A DNA stretch of 39,399 nucleotides from Lachnospiraceae bacterium (GTDB taxonomy: Bacteria > Bacillota > Clostridia > Lachnospirales > Lachnospiraceae), in assembly GCA_017558865.1 (NCBI GenBank), contig JAFYTM010000061.1, positions 1 through 39,399 on the forward strand. The letters run 5' to 3'. Shown in pieces: positions 6,000-14,548 of this stretch. The notes under the pieces were generated by a model, which ran no database searches, had not been told where the DNA came from, and saw nothing but the letters and a program-made list of their open reading frames with translations. Position 1 is the first letter of the stretch. Each line of letters starts with the position of its first letter. Position numbers and translations under genes: made by a program.

Positions 6000-7640
6000 T
6001 TAAATTACATTGTAGTATCGCAGTGCTTCTTTGATATATTCTGCTTTTTCTTCTGTACACATTCTAACATCTGGATTCGCTTTCTTTGACTTGTTGTAGC
6101 AATCTCTCATATCCATACCACAAGAGCGTTTCACTTGGGCTATATAGCCTGTGTGAACATCTACACCAAACTTATCATGTACATACTTTTTAATATTTGA
6201 GTAGGTTGCTTTTTCTTCTTTTGCTAATTCGCCGCTTTCATCACACTTTATCGGTATATCAATTTCTACTTGATATCCACCTCCATTTTTTCGGGTCAAG
6301 AGAACAACCGTCTCCACATGCACGCTCCACGGAAACATATCACACGCCTTCATCTTCTTCAACTCATACCCATTCTCACACAGATACTTCAAGTCTCGTG
6401 CCAGCGTCGCTGAATCACAGCTCACATATACAATCTTTTTCGTCTGCATCTTTACCATCGTCTCCAGTGCAGCCTCATCACAGCCTTTCCTCGGCGGGTC
6501 TACGACGATCACATCCGCATAGATCCCTTCCCTTTCATATTTCTCTGGAAGCACCTCTTCCGCTTTTCCGACAAAAAATTCTGTATTTGTATAACCATTC
6601 AGTTCTGCATTTCGCTTTGCATCGGCAATCGCTTCCGGCACAATCTCTACTCCATAGACTTTTCCTGCTTTCTGAGCCAGGAAAAGAGAAATCGTTCCGA
6701 TACCGCAGTAGAGATCCCAGACAGTCTCATTTCCCTGCAGGTCAGCGTATTCTAATGCAGTCTCATAAAGTTTCTTTGTCTGCACCGGATTGACCTGATA
6801 GAAGGAAAGAGGCGATATCTGATACTGCACATTTCCAATATAATCTGTAATATAATTCTGTCCCCAGACCGGAATCATCTCCGTGCCCATGATCACATTC
6901 GTGTTCTTCGTATTGACATTAATTGTAATACTGGTCATACCTGGTACTTCCTGCAGGGATGCAGAAAGCTCATTCAGTGCAGTTATCTTCTTTCCATTCA
7001 GAATCAGACACACCATCAATTCCCCGGTTGTAAAACCTTTCCGGATCAGGACATGACGCAGTACACCCCTGCCGGTTTTCTCATCATACGCAGGAATCTG
7101 GTACTTTTTCATATGCGCCAATATTTTCTCCAGAACGATCTGATTTTCCTCTACACCAAGCCAGCACTCGGTACACGGAATGATGCTGTGCGTCCGGGCT
7201 GCATAAAACCCCGTCACCACATTTCCATCTTTATCTGTGCCAAATGGAAACTGCGCTTTATTGCGGTATCTCCACGGATCTTCCATGCCGATGATCTCCG
7301 GCTTTTCGATCTCTGTAAATCCGCCAAGCCGTTTAAGATTATTCCATACCTTGTTCACCTTAAAATCCAACTGTGCCTCGTAGCTCATTGCCTGAATCTG
7401 GCAGCCGCCGCACTGACGGGCATAGGCACATCTTGGTTCCTGACGAAGTGCTGACGGTTCCAGGATCTTCATCAGTCTGGCGTAGCCGTAATTTTTCTTC
7501 ATCTTCATAATTTTGGCTTCCACCGAATCTCCGATGACTGCATCCTTTACAAAAAAGGTGAAGCCATCCAGCTTACCGATGCCTTCTCCGTCCACACCTG
7601 CATCTTCTATTTTTAATGTAATTAAATCATCTTTTTTCAT
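6000..7640 (-). CDS. rlmD: 23S rRNA (uracil-5)-methyltransferase RlmD with element-type C-terminal tail
   Basis: RlmD methylates U1939 of 23S rRNA using SAM. Visible parts are an N-terminal TRAM domain (about 1-60), an iron-sulfur Cys cluster (C71, C77, C80, and C156 or C159), the SAM motif DLYCGIGTISLFLA (309-322), DPPRKG near 381 and the catalytic VSCD (406-409). The family core normally ends close to HVETVVLLTR (441-450). Here about 95 more residues follow, ending in the module seen in RlmDs of Lachnospiraceae with neighbouring integrated elements (KATYSNIKKYVHDKFGV, then GYIAQVKRSCGM). The DNA becomes clearly AT-rich from about 6290 down. ACGGAG precedes the ATG. It is 14 bases downstream of the YhaM-like gene. 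Confidence 0.9.
   Translation of the reverse strand: MKKDDLITLKIEDAGVDGEGIGKLDGFTFFVKDAVIGDSVEAKIMKMKKNYGYARLMKILEPSALRQEPRCAYARQCGGCQIQAMSYEAQLDFKVNKVWNNLKRLGGFTEIEKPEIIGMEDPWRYRNKAQFPFGTDKDGNVVTGFYAARTHSIIPCTECWLGVEENQIVLEKILAHMKKYQIPAYDEKTGRGVLRHVLIRKGFTTGELMVCLILNGKKITALNELSASLQEVPGMTSITINVNTKNTNVIMGTEMIPVWGQNYITDYIGNVQYQISPLSFYQVNPVQTKKLYETALEYADLQGNETVWDLYCGIGTISLFLAQKAGKVYGVEIVPEAIADAKRNAELNGYTNTEFFVGKAEEVLPEKYEREGIYADVIVVDPPRKGCDEAALETMVKMQTKKIVYVSCDSATLARDLKYLCENGYELKKMKACDMFPWSVHVETVVLLTRKNGGGYQVEIDIPIKCDESGELAKEEKATYSNIKKYVHDKFGVDVHTGYIAQVKRSCGMDMRDCYNKSKKANPDVRMCTEEKAEYIKEALRYYNVI
6288..6325 (-). other. Putative element integration site inside rlmD
   Basis: The codons for HVETVVLLTR lie here, at the sharp transition from GC-balanced core to AT-rich tail. 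The rum (rlmD) gene 3' end is a known target of Gram-positive integrative elements, for example in streptococci. Only one junction is inside the window, so no duplicated core can be shown. Confidence 0.45.
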
Positions 7641-7654
7641 ATGATCTCCGTTAC

Positions 7655-8599
7655 CTATTTGCCTGTCTTCCTGATATTCGACTCAAACAGCCTGTTATAC
7701 CCAAGCCATCCCTGATTCTCTCCAGCCGCCTGCAGTGCCTCGATCATCGTCTGCATATGGGCATCCGTATTGTCTGCAAAATTGAGTGCCACTGCTTCCA
7801 ATAATGCCGGCTTTTTCGGAGAACCATACTCCAGCTCTCCGTGATGTGCCAGAATACAGTGCTTTAATTCATTGCCAAGCTTCATCGGGAAGCCTGGAAT
7901 CTGACGGATCCGCTCACCTACCATCTCCGCACCGATCATAATGTGCCCAAGCAACTGACCAGCATCCGTATAATCATTCTCCGGGAACGGAGACAGCTCA
8001 TACACCTTGCCGATATCATGACACATCGCTGCAGCATAAAGCAAATCTGCATTCAGCATCGGATAGGTCTGCACATAATACTCACACAGCTTCACTACGC
8101 TTAATGTATGTTCCAGAAGTCCGCCGACAAATCCATGATGCACGGTCTTCGCCGCACTGTTGAATTTGAATGCTTTTACAAATTCCGCATCCTCTGCAAA
8201 GATACTTTTCAAAAGCTTTGAGAGATATGGATTGCTGACCTTGTTCACAAAGCCAAGCAGTTCCTTATACATCACCTCAATATCCTTACTGCTGACCGGG
8301 AGATAATCTGCCGGATTATACTCCCCCTCCTGCACCTTACGGGTACGTTTTACATTCAGCTGAATCTGCCCCTGAAAACTGGTCACATCCGCCACAATAT
8401 CCACATAATCCATCCCGTCAAAATCGCTGATCCCCTGAGAATTAGGATCCCATATTTTTGCATCGACCGTACCGGTCTTATCCTGAAAAATCACATTTTC
8501 GTAGGCTTTCCCTGCTTTTGTAAGTGCTGTCTGGCGCGATTTGCACAGATAAACACCAGAAACACGCTCGCCTTCCCTGAAACTTTCAATATATCTCAT
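7655..8599 (-). CDS. YhaM-like 3'-5' exoribonuclease (OB-fold plus HD domain)
   Basis: The N-terminal ~110 residues form an OB-fold nucleic-acid-binding domain (YENVIFQDKTGTVDAKIWD). An HD phosphohydrolase domain follows: HTLSVVKLCEYY near 165, CHDIGKVYELS near 193 and HHGELEYG plus FADNTDAHM farther on. This is the YhaM architecture, a 3'-5' exoribonuclease and DNase in Firmicutes. I chose ATG 8599; the in-frame TTG at 8611 directly abuts the GGGAGA and cannot be used, which leaves a 314-residue protein. It lies between the HtrA-like gene and rlmD in a likely three-gene operon. Confidence 0.85.
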   Translation of the reverse strand: MRYIESFREGERVSGVYLCKSRQTALTKAGKAYENVIFQDKTGTVDAKIWDPNSQGISDFDGMDYVDIVADVTSFQGQIQLNVKRTRKVQEGEYNPADYLPVSSKDIEVMYKELLGFVNKVSNPYLSKLLKSIFAEDAEFVKAFKFNSAAKTVHHGFVGGLLEHTLSVVKLCEYYVQTYPMLNADLLYAAAMCHDIGKVYELSPFPENDYTDAGQLLGHIMIGAEMVGERIRQIPGFPMKLGNELKHCILAHHGELEYGSPKKPALLEAVALNFADNTDAHMQTMIEALQAAGENQGWLGYNRLFESNIRKTGK

Positions 8600-8621
8600 A
8601 AATTTTTTCAATCTCCCTCTA

Positions 8622-9875
8622 CTATAAAATCTTCAAACTTACTGTCAAAGTTAATTCCTGATAGCCTTCCTGCGAAGGTCTCTGACAGACAACCTGTACA
8701 CTCTGTCCATTGGAACACTTCAGCAGAATCGACATAATATCTTTCAGATTCGTGATCGGCTGACCGCTCATAGCCGTAATAATATCTCCTGGCTGAATCC
8801 CGGCCTCAATAGCTGGTGAATTCATCGCCACATCCGATACATAGACACCGATCGGTATCTCTTCTGCCTCTGAGACTGCCGTTGTCACATCTGCGCCCAT
8901 AATCCCCATATATACAATATCCTGATTGTTGGATAAATGTTCAATCACATTTTTAATATCTGAGATTCCATAAGCCTGAATCGTATCCTTTTGACTGTTC
9001 ACCCTGCACTGGTTCTGAATCAGTCCCACAATCTTTCCGCTCCAGCTGACCAGAACTCCGCTGCCGGAATCTGCTGCTGCCATATCCGTGGTCAGTACAT
9101 TATAGACACCATCATATAATGCTGCCATCTGTGTCGAAGAAGTCAGATTCCCAAAAAGAACAGAATCCTGACTTCCAATCGGACTTCCTACTGCAATGAC
9201 CGGCTCTCCGCTTCGCAGTGTCTTGGAAGACCCCAGATCAGCATACAGAATCACACTTCTGGTACTTTCTGTCACATCACTCATATTGACACTGATCACT
9301 GCAAGACCTGTATTCTTATCATATTTTTTCAATACAGCCTGAGCTGTCGTATAATCATAAAAGGTCACAAGAAGTGTTTCTGCTCCGCGGATATGTTCAT
9401 AATTTGTCAGGATCAAAAATTCCAGTCCATTATCCCCGATCAGAACACCCGATGCAGAACTTTGACTCGTATAAGTCTCATCAAACCAGTCCGTATCCAC
9501 GGTCACTGCCGCCACATTTACCAGACTCTTTTCTGCCTGATTCCCAATCTGCTTCAGCTGCTGATACATTTTCTTATAATCTTCCAACTCCATGCTGATC
9601 GTCTCCGTGATATAGACCGGGATCTCTTCCGGTTCTTCCGCAGCTTCTGAATCTTCCGGAATTACGATTTCCTGAACCTCCTGCTTTTCCATGTGGCTAT
9701 TCAGCTTCGGCAATACTGCTGCAAAAATAATTAATGCAGTAAGCGCAAACAAAACACCACAGACAACAGACCATGCCAGCTTCTGCACGATCTTTGTCTG
9801 ATAGATCTTTTTTTGTTTGATCGTCTCCTGCATAAATGAAAAATTGGAATGATTATTTCCCTTATCTTCTCCCAT
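8622..9875 (-). CDS. HtrA-like (S1C) membrane protein with PDZ domain and degenerate active site
   Basis: Residues 33-56 form a single membrane anchor, then a linker (60-95) rich in Glu, an S1C trypsin-like domain (about 115-305) and a C-terminal PDZ domain (about 320-417). Ser is kept (ADSGSG, Ser270), but the His position of the usual LTNxH motif is Glu (LTNYEH, E160, with a His one residue later), and the Asp of the usual TDLAV motif is Gly (NTGLAV, G190). I therefore expect weak or no protease activity; a scaffold or sensing role by the PDZ domain is possible. AGGGGG precedes the ATG and a promoter lies at 9921-9949. The gene leads the yhaM-rlmD operon. Confidence 0.8.
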   Translation of the reverse strand: MGEDKGNNHSNFSFMQETIKQKKIYQTKIVQKLAWSVVCGVLFALTALIIFAAVLPKLNSHMEKQEVQEIVIPEDSEAAEEPEEIPVYITETISMELEDYKKMYQQLKQIGNQAEKSLVNVAAVTVDTDWFDETYTSQSSASGVLIGDNGLEFLILTNYEHIRGAETLLVTFYDYTTAQAVLKKYDKNTGLAVISVNMSDVTESTRSVILYADLGSSKTLRSGEPVIAVGSPIGSQDSVLFGNLTSSTQMAALYDGVYNVLTTDMAAADSGSGVLVSWSGKIVGLIQNQCRVNSQKDTIQAYGISDIKNVIEHLSNNQDIVYMGIMGADVTTAVSEAEEIPIGVYVSDVAMNSPAIEAGIQPGDIITAMSGQPITNLKDIMSILLKCSNGQSVQVVCQRPSQEGYQELTLTVSLKIL

Positions 9876-9920
9876 AACAGCCCCCTAAAAGGAAACGTCT
9901 CCATGTCAAGATACATCCTG

Positions 9921-9949
9921 ATTATACTATTTTTCATGATAGGTGTCTA
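9921..9949 (-). promoter_or_regulatory. Promoter for the HtrA-like/yhaM/rlmD operon
   Basis: Minus-strand -10 TATAAT (9921-9926) is separated by 17 bases from a -35 TAGACA (9944-9949), about 45 bases upstream of the ATG at 9875. Confidence 0.6.
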
Positions 9950-9958
9950 TATTTTTGC

Positions 9959-9987
9959 TTTTCATTCCATGGCAAATGGGGTAAAAT
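9959..9987 (+). promoter_or_regulatory. Candidate promoter for mutS2 operon
   Basis: Plus-strand TTTTCA (9959-9964), a 17-base spacer and TAAAAT (9982-9987) lie 23 bases before the mutS2 start, divergent from the HtrA-like promoter. Confidence 0.4.
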
Positions 9988-10010
9988 AAGTGAAGTATCA
10001 GGAGGATTTT

Positions 10011-12383
10011 ATGAATCAGAAAGCATTAAAAAAATTAGAATTTGACAAAATTATTCATATACTGACGAACCATGCTGCATCCAGCGGCGCAAAAGAAATG
10101 TGTCAGAATTTGCAGCCGTTTCTCTCTCTTGCACAGATTGAACAGGTACAGATGGAGACATCAGATGCTCTTCGGCGTATCTACCGTAAAGGCAGCCTGT
10201 CCTTTGGCGGCATCCGTGATGTACGTGGTTCCATGAAGCGTCTGGAGATCGGCGGCGTCCTTGGCATGGGAGAATTATTACAGATTATGTCTCTGCTTGA
10301 AACAGCCCATAAGGTCAAACAATATGGACAACGGGAATCCGATGAAGAATCCAAAGATTCGCTGGATGAGTCCTTTGAACTTCTGGAGCCGATCACATCT
10401 CTTGCCAATGAGATTCGCCGCTGTATCATTTCCGAAGAAGAGATGGCCGATGATGCCAGCAGTGCTTTATCCCATATCAGACGTTCTATGCGTCAGATGA
10501 ACGATAAAGTACACAGCACCCTGAACTCTATGGTCAACGGCTCAGTCCGCACCTATCTGCAGGATGCTGTAATCACCATGCGCGATGGACGTTATTGTCT
10601 TCCGGTCAAAGCGGAATACAGAGGACAGGTACCCGGTATGATCCATGATCAGAGTTCTACCGGATCTACCCTTTTCATTGAGCCAATGGCCGTTGTGAAA
10701 TTAAACAATGATTTTAAAGAGCTGTTACTGAAAGAACAGCAGGAGATTGAAAAAGTACTGGCTGAACTGAGTGAAAAAGCTGCCGGATACATGGAACTGA
10801 TTTCTGATGACTACAGACTTTTAGTTAATCTGGACTTTATCTTTGCCAAAGCAATGCTGGCAAAAGAGATGAAGGCTACCAGACCGATCTTTAATACCGA
10901 AGGTCGTATTCATATCAAAGATGGAAGACATCCACTTCTCGACCCGAAAAAAGTTGTTCCGATCAACATCTGGCTTGGGAAAGATTTTGACCTGCTGATC
11001 GTGACCGGTCCCAACACCGGCGGTAAAACCGTATCCCTGAAAACAGTAGGACTTTTCACACTGATGGGACAGTCCGGTCTGCATATCCCTGCATTTGACC
11101 GTTCTGAATTGGCAGTCTTTGATAATGTCTTTGCCGATATTGGTGATGAGCAGAGTATTGAACAAAGTCTCAGTACCTTCTCCTCCCATATGAGCAATAT
11201 CGTATCGATTCTCAAAGAAATGACATTGAATTCCCTTGTGCTGTTTGATGAGCTGGGCGCCGGTACCGACCCGACAGAGGGTGCCGCACTCGCGATCTCT
11301 ATTCTTGATCATCTGCACAAACAGGGCATCCGCAGTATGGCAACGACCCATTACAGTGAGTTGAAAATCTATGCCCTTTCCACAGACGGCGTAGAAAATG
11401 CATGCTGTGAATTTGATGTGGAATCTCTGCGTCCAACCTACCGTCTGTTGATTGGTATTCCTGGAAAAAGTAATGCATTTGCGATTTCATCCAAGCTTGG
11501 ACTTCCGGATTTTCTGATCGAAGATGCGAAAAAACAGATCAATGCTCAGGATGAGAATTTTGAGGATGTCATCGCAGACCTGGAACAGAGCCGTGTAACG
11601 ATGGAAAAAGAACAGGCTGACATTGCACGGTATAAAGAAGAGATCCGCAAGCTCCGCAATGCCCTGCAGAAAAAGCAGGATCGCATCGACGAACGGACGG
11701 AAAAGATCATTAACGATGCCAACGAAAAAGCCAATGCCATTCTGCGCGAAGCTAAAGAATACGCAGACGAGACCATGAAGAACTTCCATAAATTCGGCAA
11801 AGCCGGTATCTCTGCAAAAGAGATGGAAGCAGAACGTGCACGTCTTCGTGAAAAAATCAAATCCACCGAGACAGGTATCAAAACGCAGCCTGCCAAACCA
11901 AAGAAAAAAGTAAAGGCTGAAAAACTGAATATCGGAGATCGTGTAAGAGTATTAAGCCTGAACCTGGAAGGTACCGTGAGTACTCTCCCAAATGCAAAAG
12001 GAGATTTATTTGTACAGATGGGTATTCTGCGTTCACAGGTGAATATTAAAGATCTGGAGTTTATCGGCGAAGCAGAACAGTTACAGAAGACCGCTTCTAC
12101 TTCCGGCAGCGGCAAGATCAAGATGTCCAAATCTGCATCAGTCAGCACTGAGATCAACCTGATCGGCATGACCGTTGATGAAGCAATGGCACATCTGGAT
12201 AAATATCTGGATGATGCTTATCTGGCTCACGTTCCAAGTGTCCGTATTGTACATGGAAAAGGAACAGGTGCTCTTAGAAATGCCGTTCATCAGCATCTGA
12301 AACGCAGCAAATACGTAAAGACCTACCGTCTTGGAACCTTTGGCGAGGGGGATGCCGGCGTAACAATTGCTGAATTCAAATAA
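10011..12383 (+). CDS. mutS2: MutS2 family ATPase/endonuclease
   Basis: A 790-residue MutS2 of normal length. It has the MutS core and clamp, Walker A GPNTGGKT near 331, Walker B LVLFDELGAGTDPTEGA near 409, a long coiled coil (about 510-630), a KOW-like segment and a C-terminal Smr nuclease domain (VRIVHGKGTGALR). MutS2 acts in suppression of recombination or in rescue of collided ribosomes. I chose the ATG at 10011 because AGGAGG lies five bases before it; an in-frame GTG at 9990 is upstream of that site. The next gene starts 12 bases downstream, so mutS2 and the two-component pair are probably one operon. Confidence 0.95.
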   Translation: MNQKALKKLEFDKIIHILTNHAASSGAKEMCQNLQPFLSLAQIEQVQMETSDALRRIYRKGSLSFGGIRDVRGSMKRLEIGGVLGMGELLQIMSLLETAHKVKQYGQRESDEESKDSLDESFELLEPITSLANEIRRCIISEEEMADDASSALSHIRRSMRQMNDKVHSTLNSMVNGSVRTYLQDAVITMRDGRYCLPVKAEYRGQVPGMIHDQSSTGSTLFIEPMAVVKLNNDFKELLLKEQQEIEKVLAELSEKAAGYMELISDDYRLLVNLDFIFAKAMLAKEMKATRPIFNTEGRIHIKDGRHPLLDPKKVVPINIWLGKDFDLLIVTGPNTGGKTVSLKTVGLFTLMGQSGLHIPAFDRSELAVFDNVFADIGDEQSIEQSLSTFSSHMSNIVSILKEMTLNSLVLFDELGAGTDPTEGAALAISILDHLHKQGIRSMATTHYSELKIYALSTDGVENACCEFDVESLRPTYRLLIGIPGKSNAFAISSKLGLPDFLIEDAKKQINAQDENFEDVIADLEQSRVTMEKEQADIARYKEEIRKLRNALQKKQDRIDERTEKIINDANEKANAILREAKEYADETMKNFHKFGKAGISAKEMEAERARLREKIKSTETGIKTQPAKPKKKVKAEKLNIGDRVRVLSLNLEGTVSTLPNAKGDLFVQMGILRSQVNIKDLEFIGEAEQLQKTASTSGSGKIKMSKSASVSTEINLIGMTVDEAMAHLDKYLDDAYLAHVPSVRIVHGKGTGALRNAVHQHLKRSKYVKTYRLGTFGEGDAGVTIAEFK

Positions 12384-12395
12384 AAGGAGAACAAT

Positions 12396-13091
12396 ATGCC
12401 ATCCAAACAGAAAATCTTAATTGTCGACGATGATATCAACATCGCCGAATTGATTTCTCTATATTTAACAAAAGAATTTTATGAGGTTCAGATCGTAGAA
12501 GATGGTGAACAGGCACTGCAGATGTTTGACACCTTTCAGCCCAATCTGATCCTCCTGGATCTGATGCTGCCTGGTATCGACGGATATCAGGTCTGTCGTG
12601 AGATCCGTTCCCGCTCGAACACACCGATTATTATGCTTTCTGCCAAAGGAGAAGTCTTTGACAAAGTACTTGGTCTGGAACTTGGTGCAGATGATTATAT
12701 GATCAAACCATTTGATGCAAAAGAACTGGTTGCACGGGTAAAAGCAGTCCTTCGCCGTTTCCAGCCGGTCAAACAGGAAAACTCACCTGCTTCCAAGCTG
12801 GTGCAGTATCCTGATTTAATTATTAACCTGAGCAACTATTCTGTCATGTACAGAGGAAACAATATTGATATGCCTCCGAAGGAACTGGAACTTCTTTATT
12901 TTCTGGCCTCTTCACCTAACCAGGTATTTACCAGAGAACAGCTTCTGGATCATATCTGGGGCTATGAATATATTGGAGACACCCGTACCGTAGATGTACA
13001 TATCAAGCGCCTCCGGGAAAAAATCAAAGACCATGACTCCTGGCGTCTGGCAACCGTCTGGGGAATTGGTTATAAATTTGAGGTGAGATAA
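12396..13091 (+). CDS. OmpR-family response regulator
   Basis: The 231-residue protein has a receiver domain (acidic DDD at 11-13, phospho-acceptor Asp55 in LILLDLMLPG, Lys in the MIKPF motif near 107) and a C-terminal winged-helix DNA-binding domain ending with TVWGIGYKFEVR. AAGGAG precedes the ATG. Its stop overlaps the start of the histidine kinase gene (TAATG), so the two are translated together as a pair. The target genes cannot be read from the sequence. Confidence 0.92.
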   Translation: MPSKQKILIVDDDINIAELISLYLTKEFYEVQIVEDGEQALQMFDTFQPNLILLDLMLPGIDGYQVCREIRSRSNTPIIMLSAKGEVFDKVLGLELGADDYMIKPFDAKELVARVKAVLRRFQPVKQENSPASKLVQYPDLIINLSNYSVMYRGNNIDMPPKELELLYFLASSPNQVFTREQLLDHIWGYEYIGDTRTVDVHIKRLREKIKDHDSWRLATVWGIGYKFEVR

Positions 13092-14527
13092 TGCAGATAT
13101 CTCTGAACGTCAAATTCGGACTGTGCTATCTGTTATTTGCCATATCCAGTTTTCTATGTATTTCCTTCATCACTTCTCATATGATGCAGCAAAATGCAGT
13201 AGAAACAAAAGCCTCTGCCTTCTATCAGGAAGGACTCTATCTGGCTGATCAGTATGTAGGAAACTATTTTGTGGAACCAGAAAACCGAAAAAATCTCTCC
13301 GCCGTTCAATCACAGATCAATTCTCTGAATGTCTATCTAAACGCACAAATCTGGCTGATCAGCCGGGACGGACAATTGATCCTTGATTCTGAAAATGCAC
13401 GGATATCAAATGCTCCTGTTCAAATACCCGGCTTTAATTCCGTCCTTCCAAAAGGTCGATACTATACCACAGGAGACTTTTTCGGGATGTTTCAGGAAGA
13501 AATGTTAAGCGTATTGATTCCTGTTTCCCACAATTACCATGTACGAGGATATATTGCCATCCACACACCGCTGTCTGTGATCGTTTATGAAAAAGAAGGC
13601 TATCTGTTTCCTTTTTATCTTACCCTCATTGTACTGATGGTTTTAAGCTCCGTTTTTGCATTTTCCATTTGGTGTATCATATGCAGCCCGCTTCAAAAGC
13701 TCCGCAAAAGTGCCAGTGGATATGCAACCGGTAACTTCCAGACATCGACAGGCATCAAGCGAAATGATGAGATTGGCTATCTTGCCTACACCATGGATTT
13801 TATGGCTCAGTCCTTAAAAGATTATGATGAAGACCAGCGTAAGCTGATCTCCAATATATCCCACGACTTCCGTTCTCCGCTGACCTCGATCAAAGGATAT
13901 ATTGAGGCCATTCTGGATGGAACGATCCCGCCGGAAATGCAGGATAAATATTTGAACATTGTTCTGCGCGAAACAGAACGTCTGGAAAAACTGACCAGCG
14001 GACTACTGACACTTAATTCCATGAACCCCAAACAAAACCGGCTGGAAAAAACAACGTTTGATATCAATGCTGTTATTAAAAATACAGCAGCTTCCTTTGA
14101 GGGAACCTGCACCGCCAAACGAGTCTTCATTGATCTTCTGTTTTCTGACTGGCATTCCTATGTCTATGCAGACATCGGAAAGATCCAGCAGGTGCTGTAT
14201 AACCTGATCGACAATGCCATTAAATTCAGCCCGCAGGATTCCCGAATCACGATCGAGACCACCGCCAAATATGAAAAAATCTTTGTCTCTGTCCGCGATA
14301 CCGGTATTGGTATTCCAAAAGACAGCCTGAAAAAAATATGGGAACGCTTTTATAAGACCGATCTGTCCCGAGGAAAGGATAAAAAAGGAACCGGTCTTGG
14401 ACTTGCCATTGTAAAAGAAATCATCCAGCTTCACGGTGAAAATATCAATGTCATCAGCACCGAAGGAGTAGGAACTGAATTTACATTTTCACTAAGCAAA
14501 GCGCAAAAAGAGGATGCGGCCAATTAG
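13091..14527 (+). CDS. Membrane sensor histidine kinase
   Basis: A 478-residue classic sensor: transmembrane helix 8-30, an extracytoplasmic sensing region (31-170), a second helix 174-196, HAMP (197-250), HisKA with SHDFRSPLTS (His258) and a HATPase domain with the N-box NLIDNAIKF, DTGIGIP and GTGLGLAIVKE. All catalytic motifs are present. It follows the response regulator with a one-base overlap. The ligand is unknown; no recognisable PAS or Cache signature was seen. Confidence 0.92.
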   Translation: MQISLNVKFGLCYLLFAISSFLCISFITSHMMQQNAVETKASAFYQEGLYLADQYVGNYFVEPENRKNLSAVQSQINSLNVYLNAQIWLISRDGQLILDSENARISNAPVQIPGFNSVLPKGRYYTTGDFFGMFQEEMLSVLIPVSHNYHVRGYIAIHTPLSVIVYEKEGYLFPFYLTLIVLMVLSSVFAFSIWCIICSPLQKLRKSASGYATGNFQTSTGIKRNDEIGYLAYTMDFMAQSLKDYDEDQRKLISNISHDFRSPLTSIKGYIEAILDGTIPPEMQDKYLNIVLRETERLEKLTSGLLTLNSMNPKQNRLEKTTFDINAVIKNTAASFEGTCTAKRVFIDLLFSDWHSYVYADIGKIQQVLYNLIDNAIKFSPQDSRITIETTAKYEKIFVSVRDTGIGIPKDSLKKIWERFYKTDLSRGKDKKGTGLGLAIVKEIIQLHGENINVISTEGVGTEFTFSLSKAQKEDAAN

Positions 14528-14535
14528 GCTGCATC
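14512..14535. terminator. Bidirectional terminator between the kinase and the hydratase genes
   Basis: A GGATGC-GCC stem with a 4-base loop overlaps the histidine kinase stop codon. On the minus strand it is followed by TCTTTTTG, a good end for the convergent hydratase gene; on the plus strand by CTTTCTATTT. Confidence 0.7.
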
Positions 14536-14548
14536 CCTTTCTATTTGC

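Noticed and set aside
6197..6793. Plus-strand 198-codon frame over rlmD
   Set aside because: His/Ser-rich composition is the mirror of rlmD codons; no ribosome binding site.
11546..12169. Minus-strand 207-codon frame over mutS2
   Set aside because: Shadow of the MutS2 coiled-coil and Smr region.
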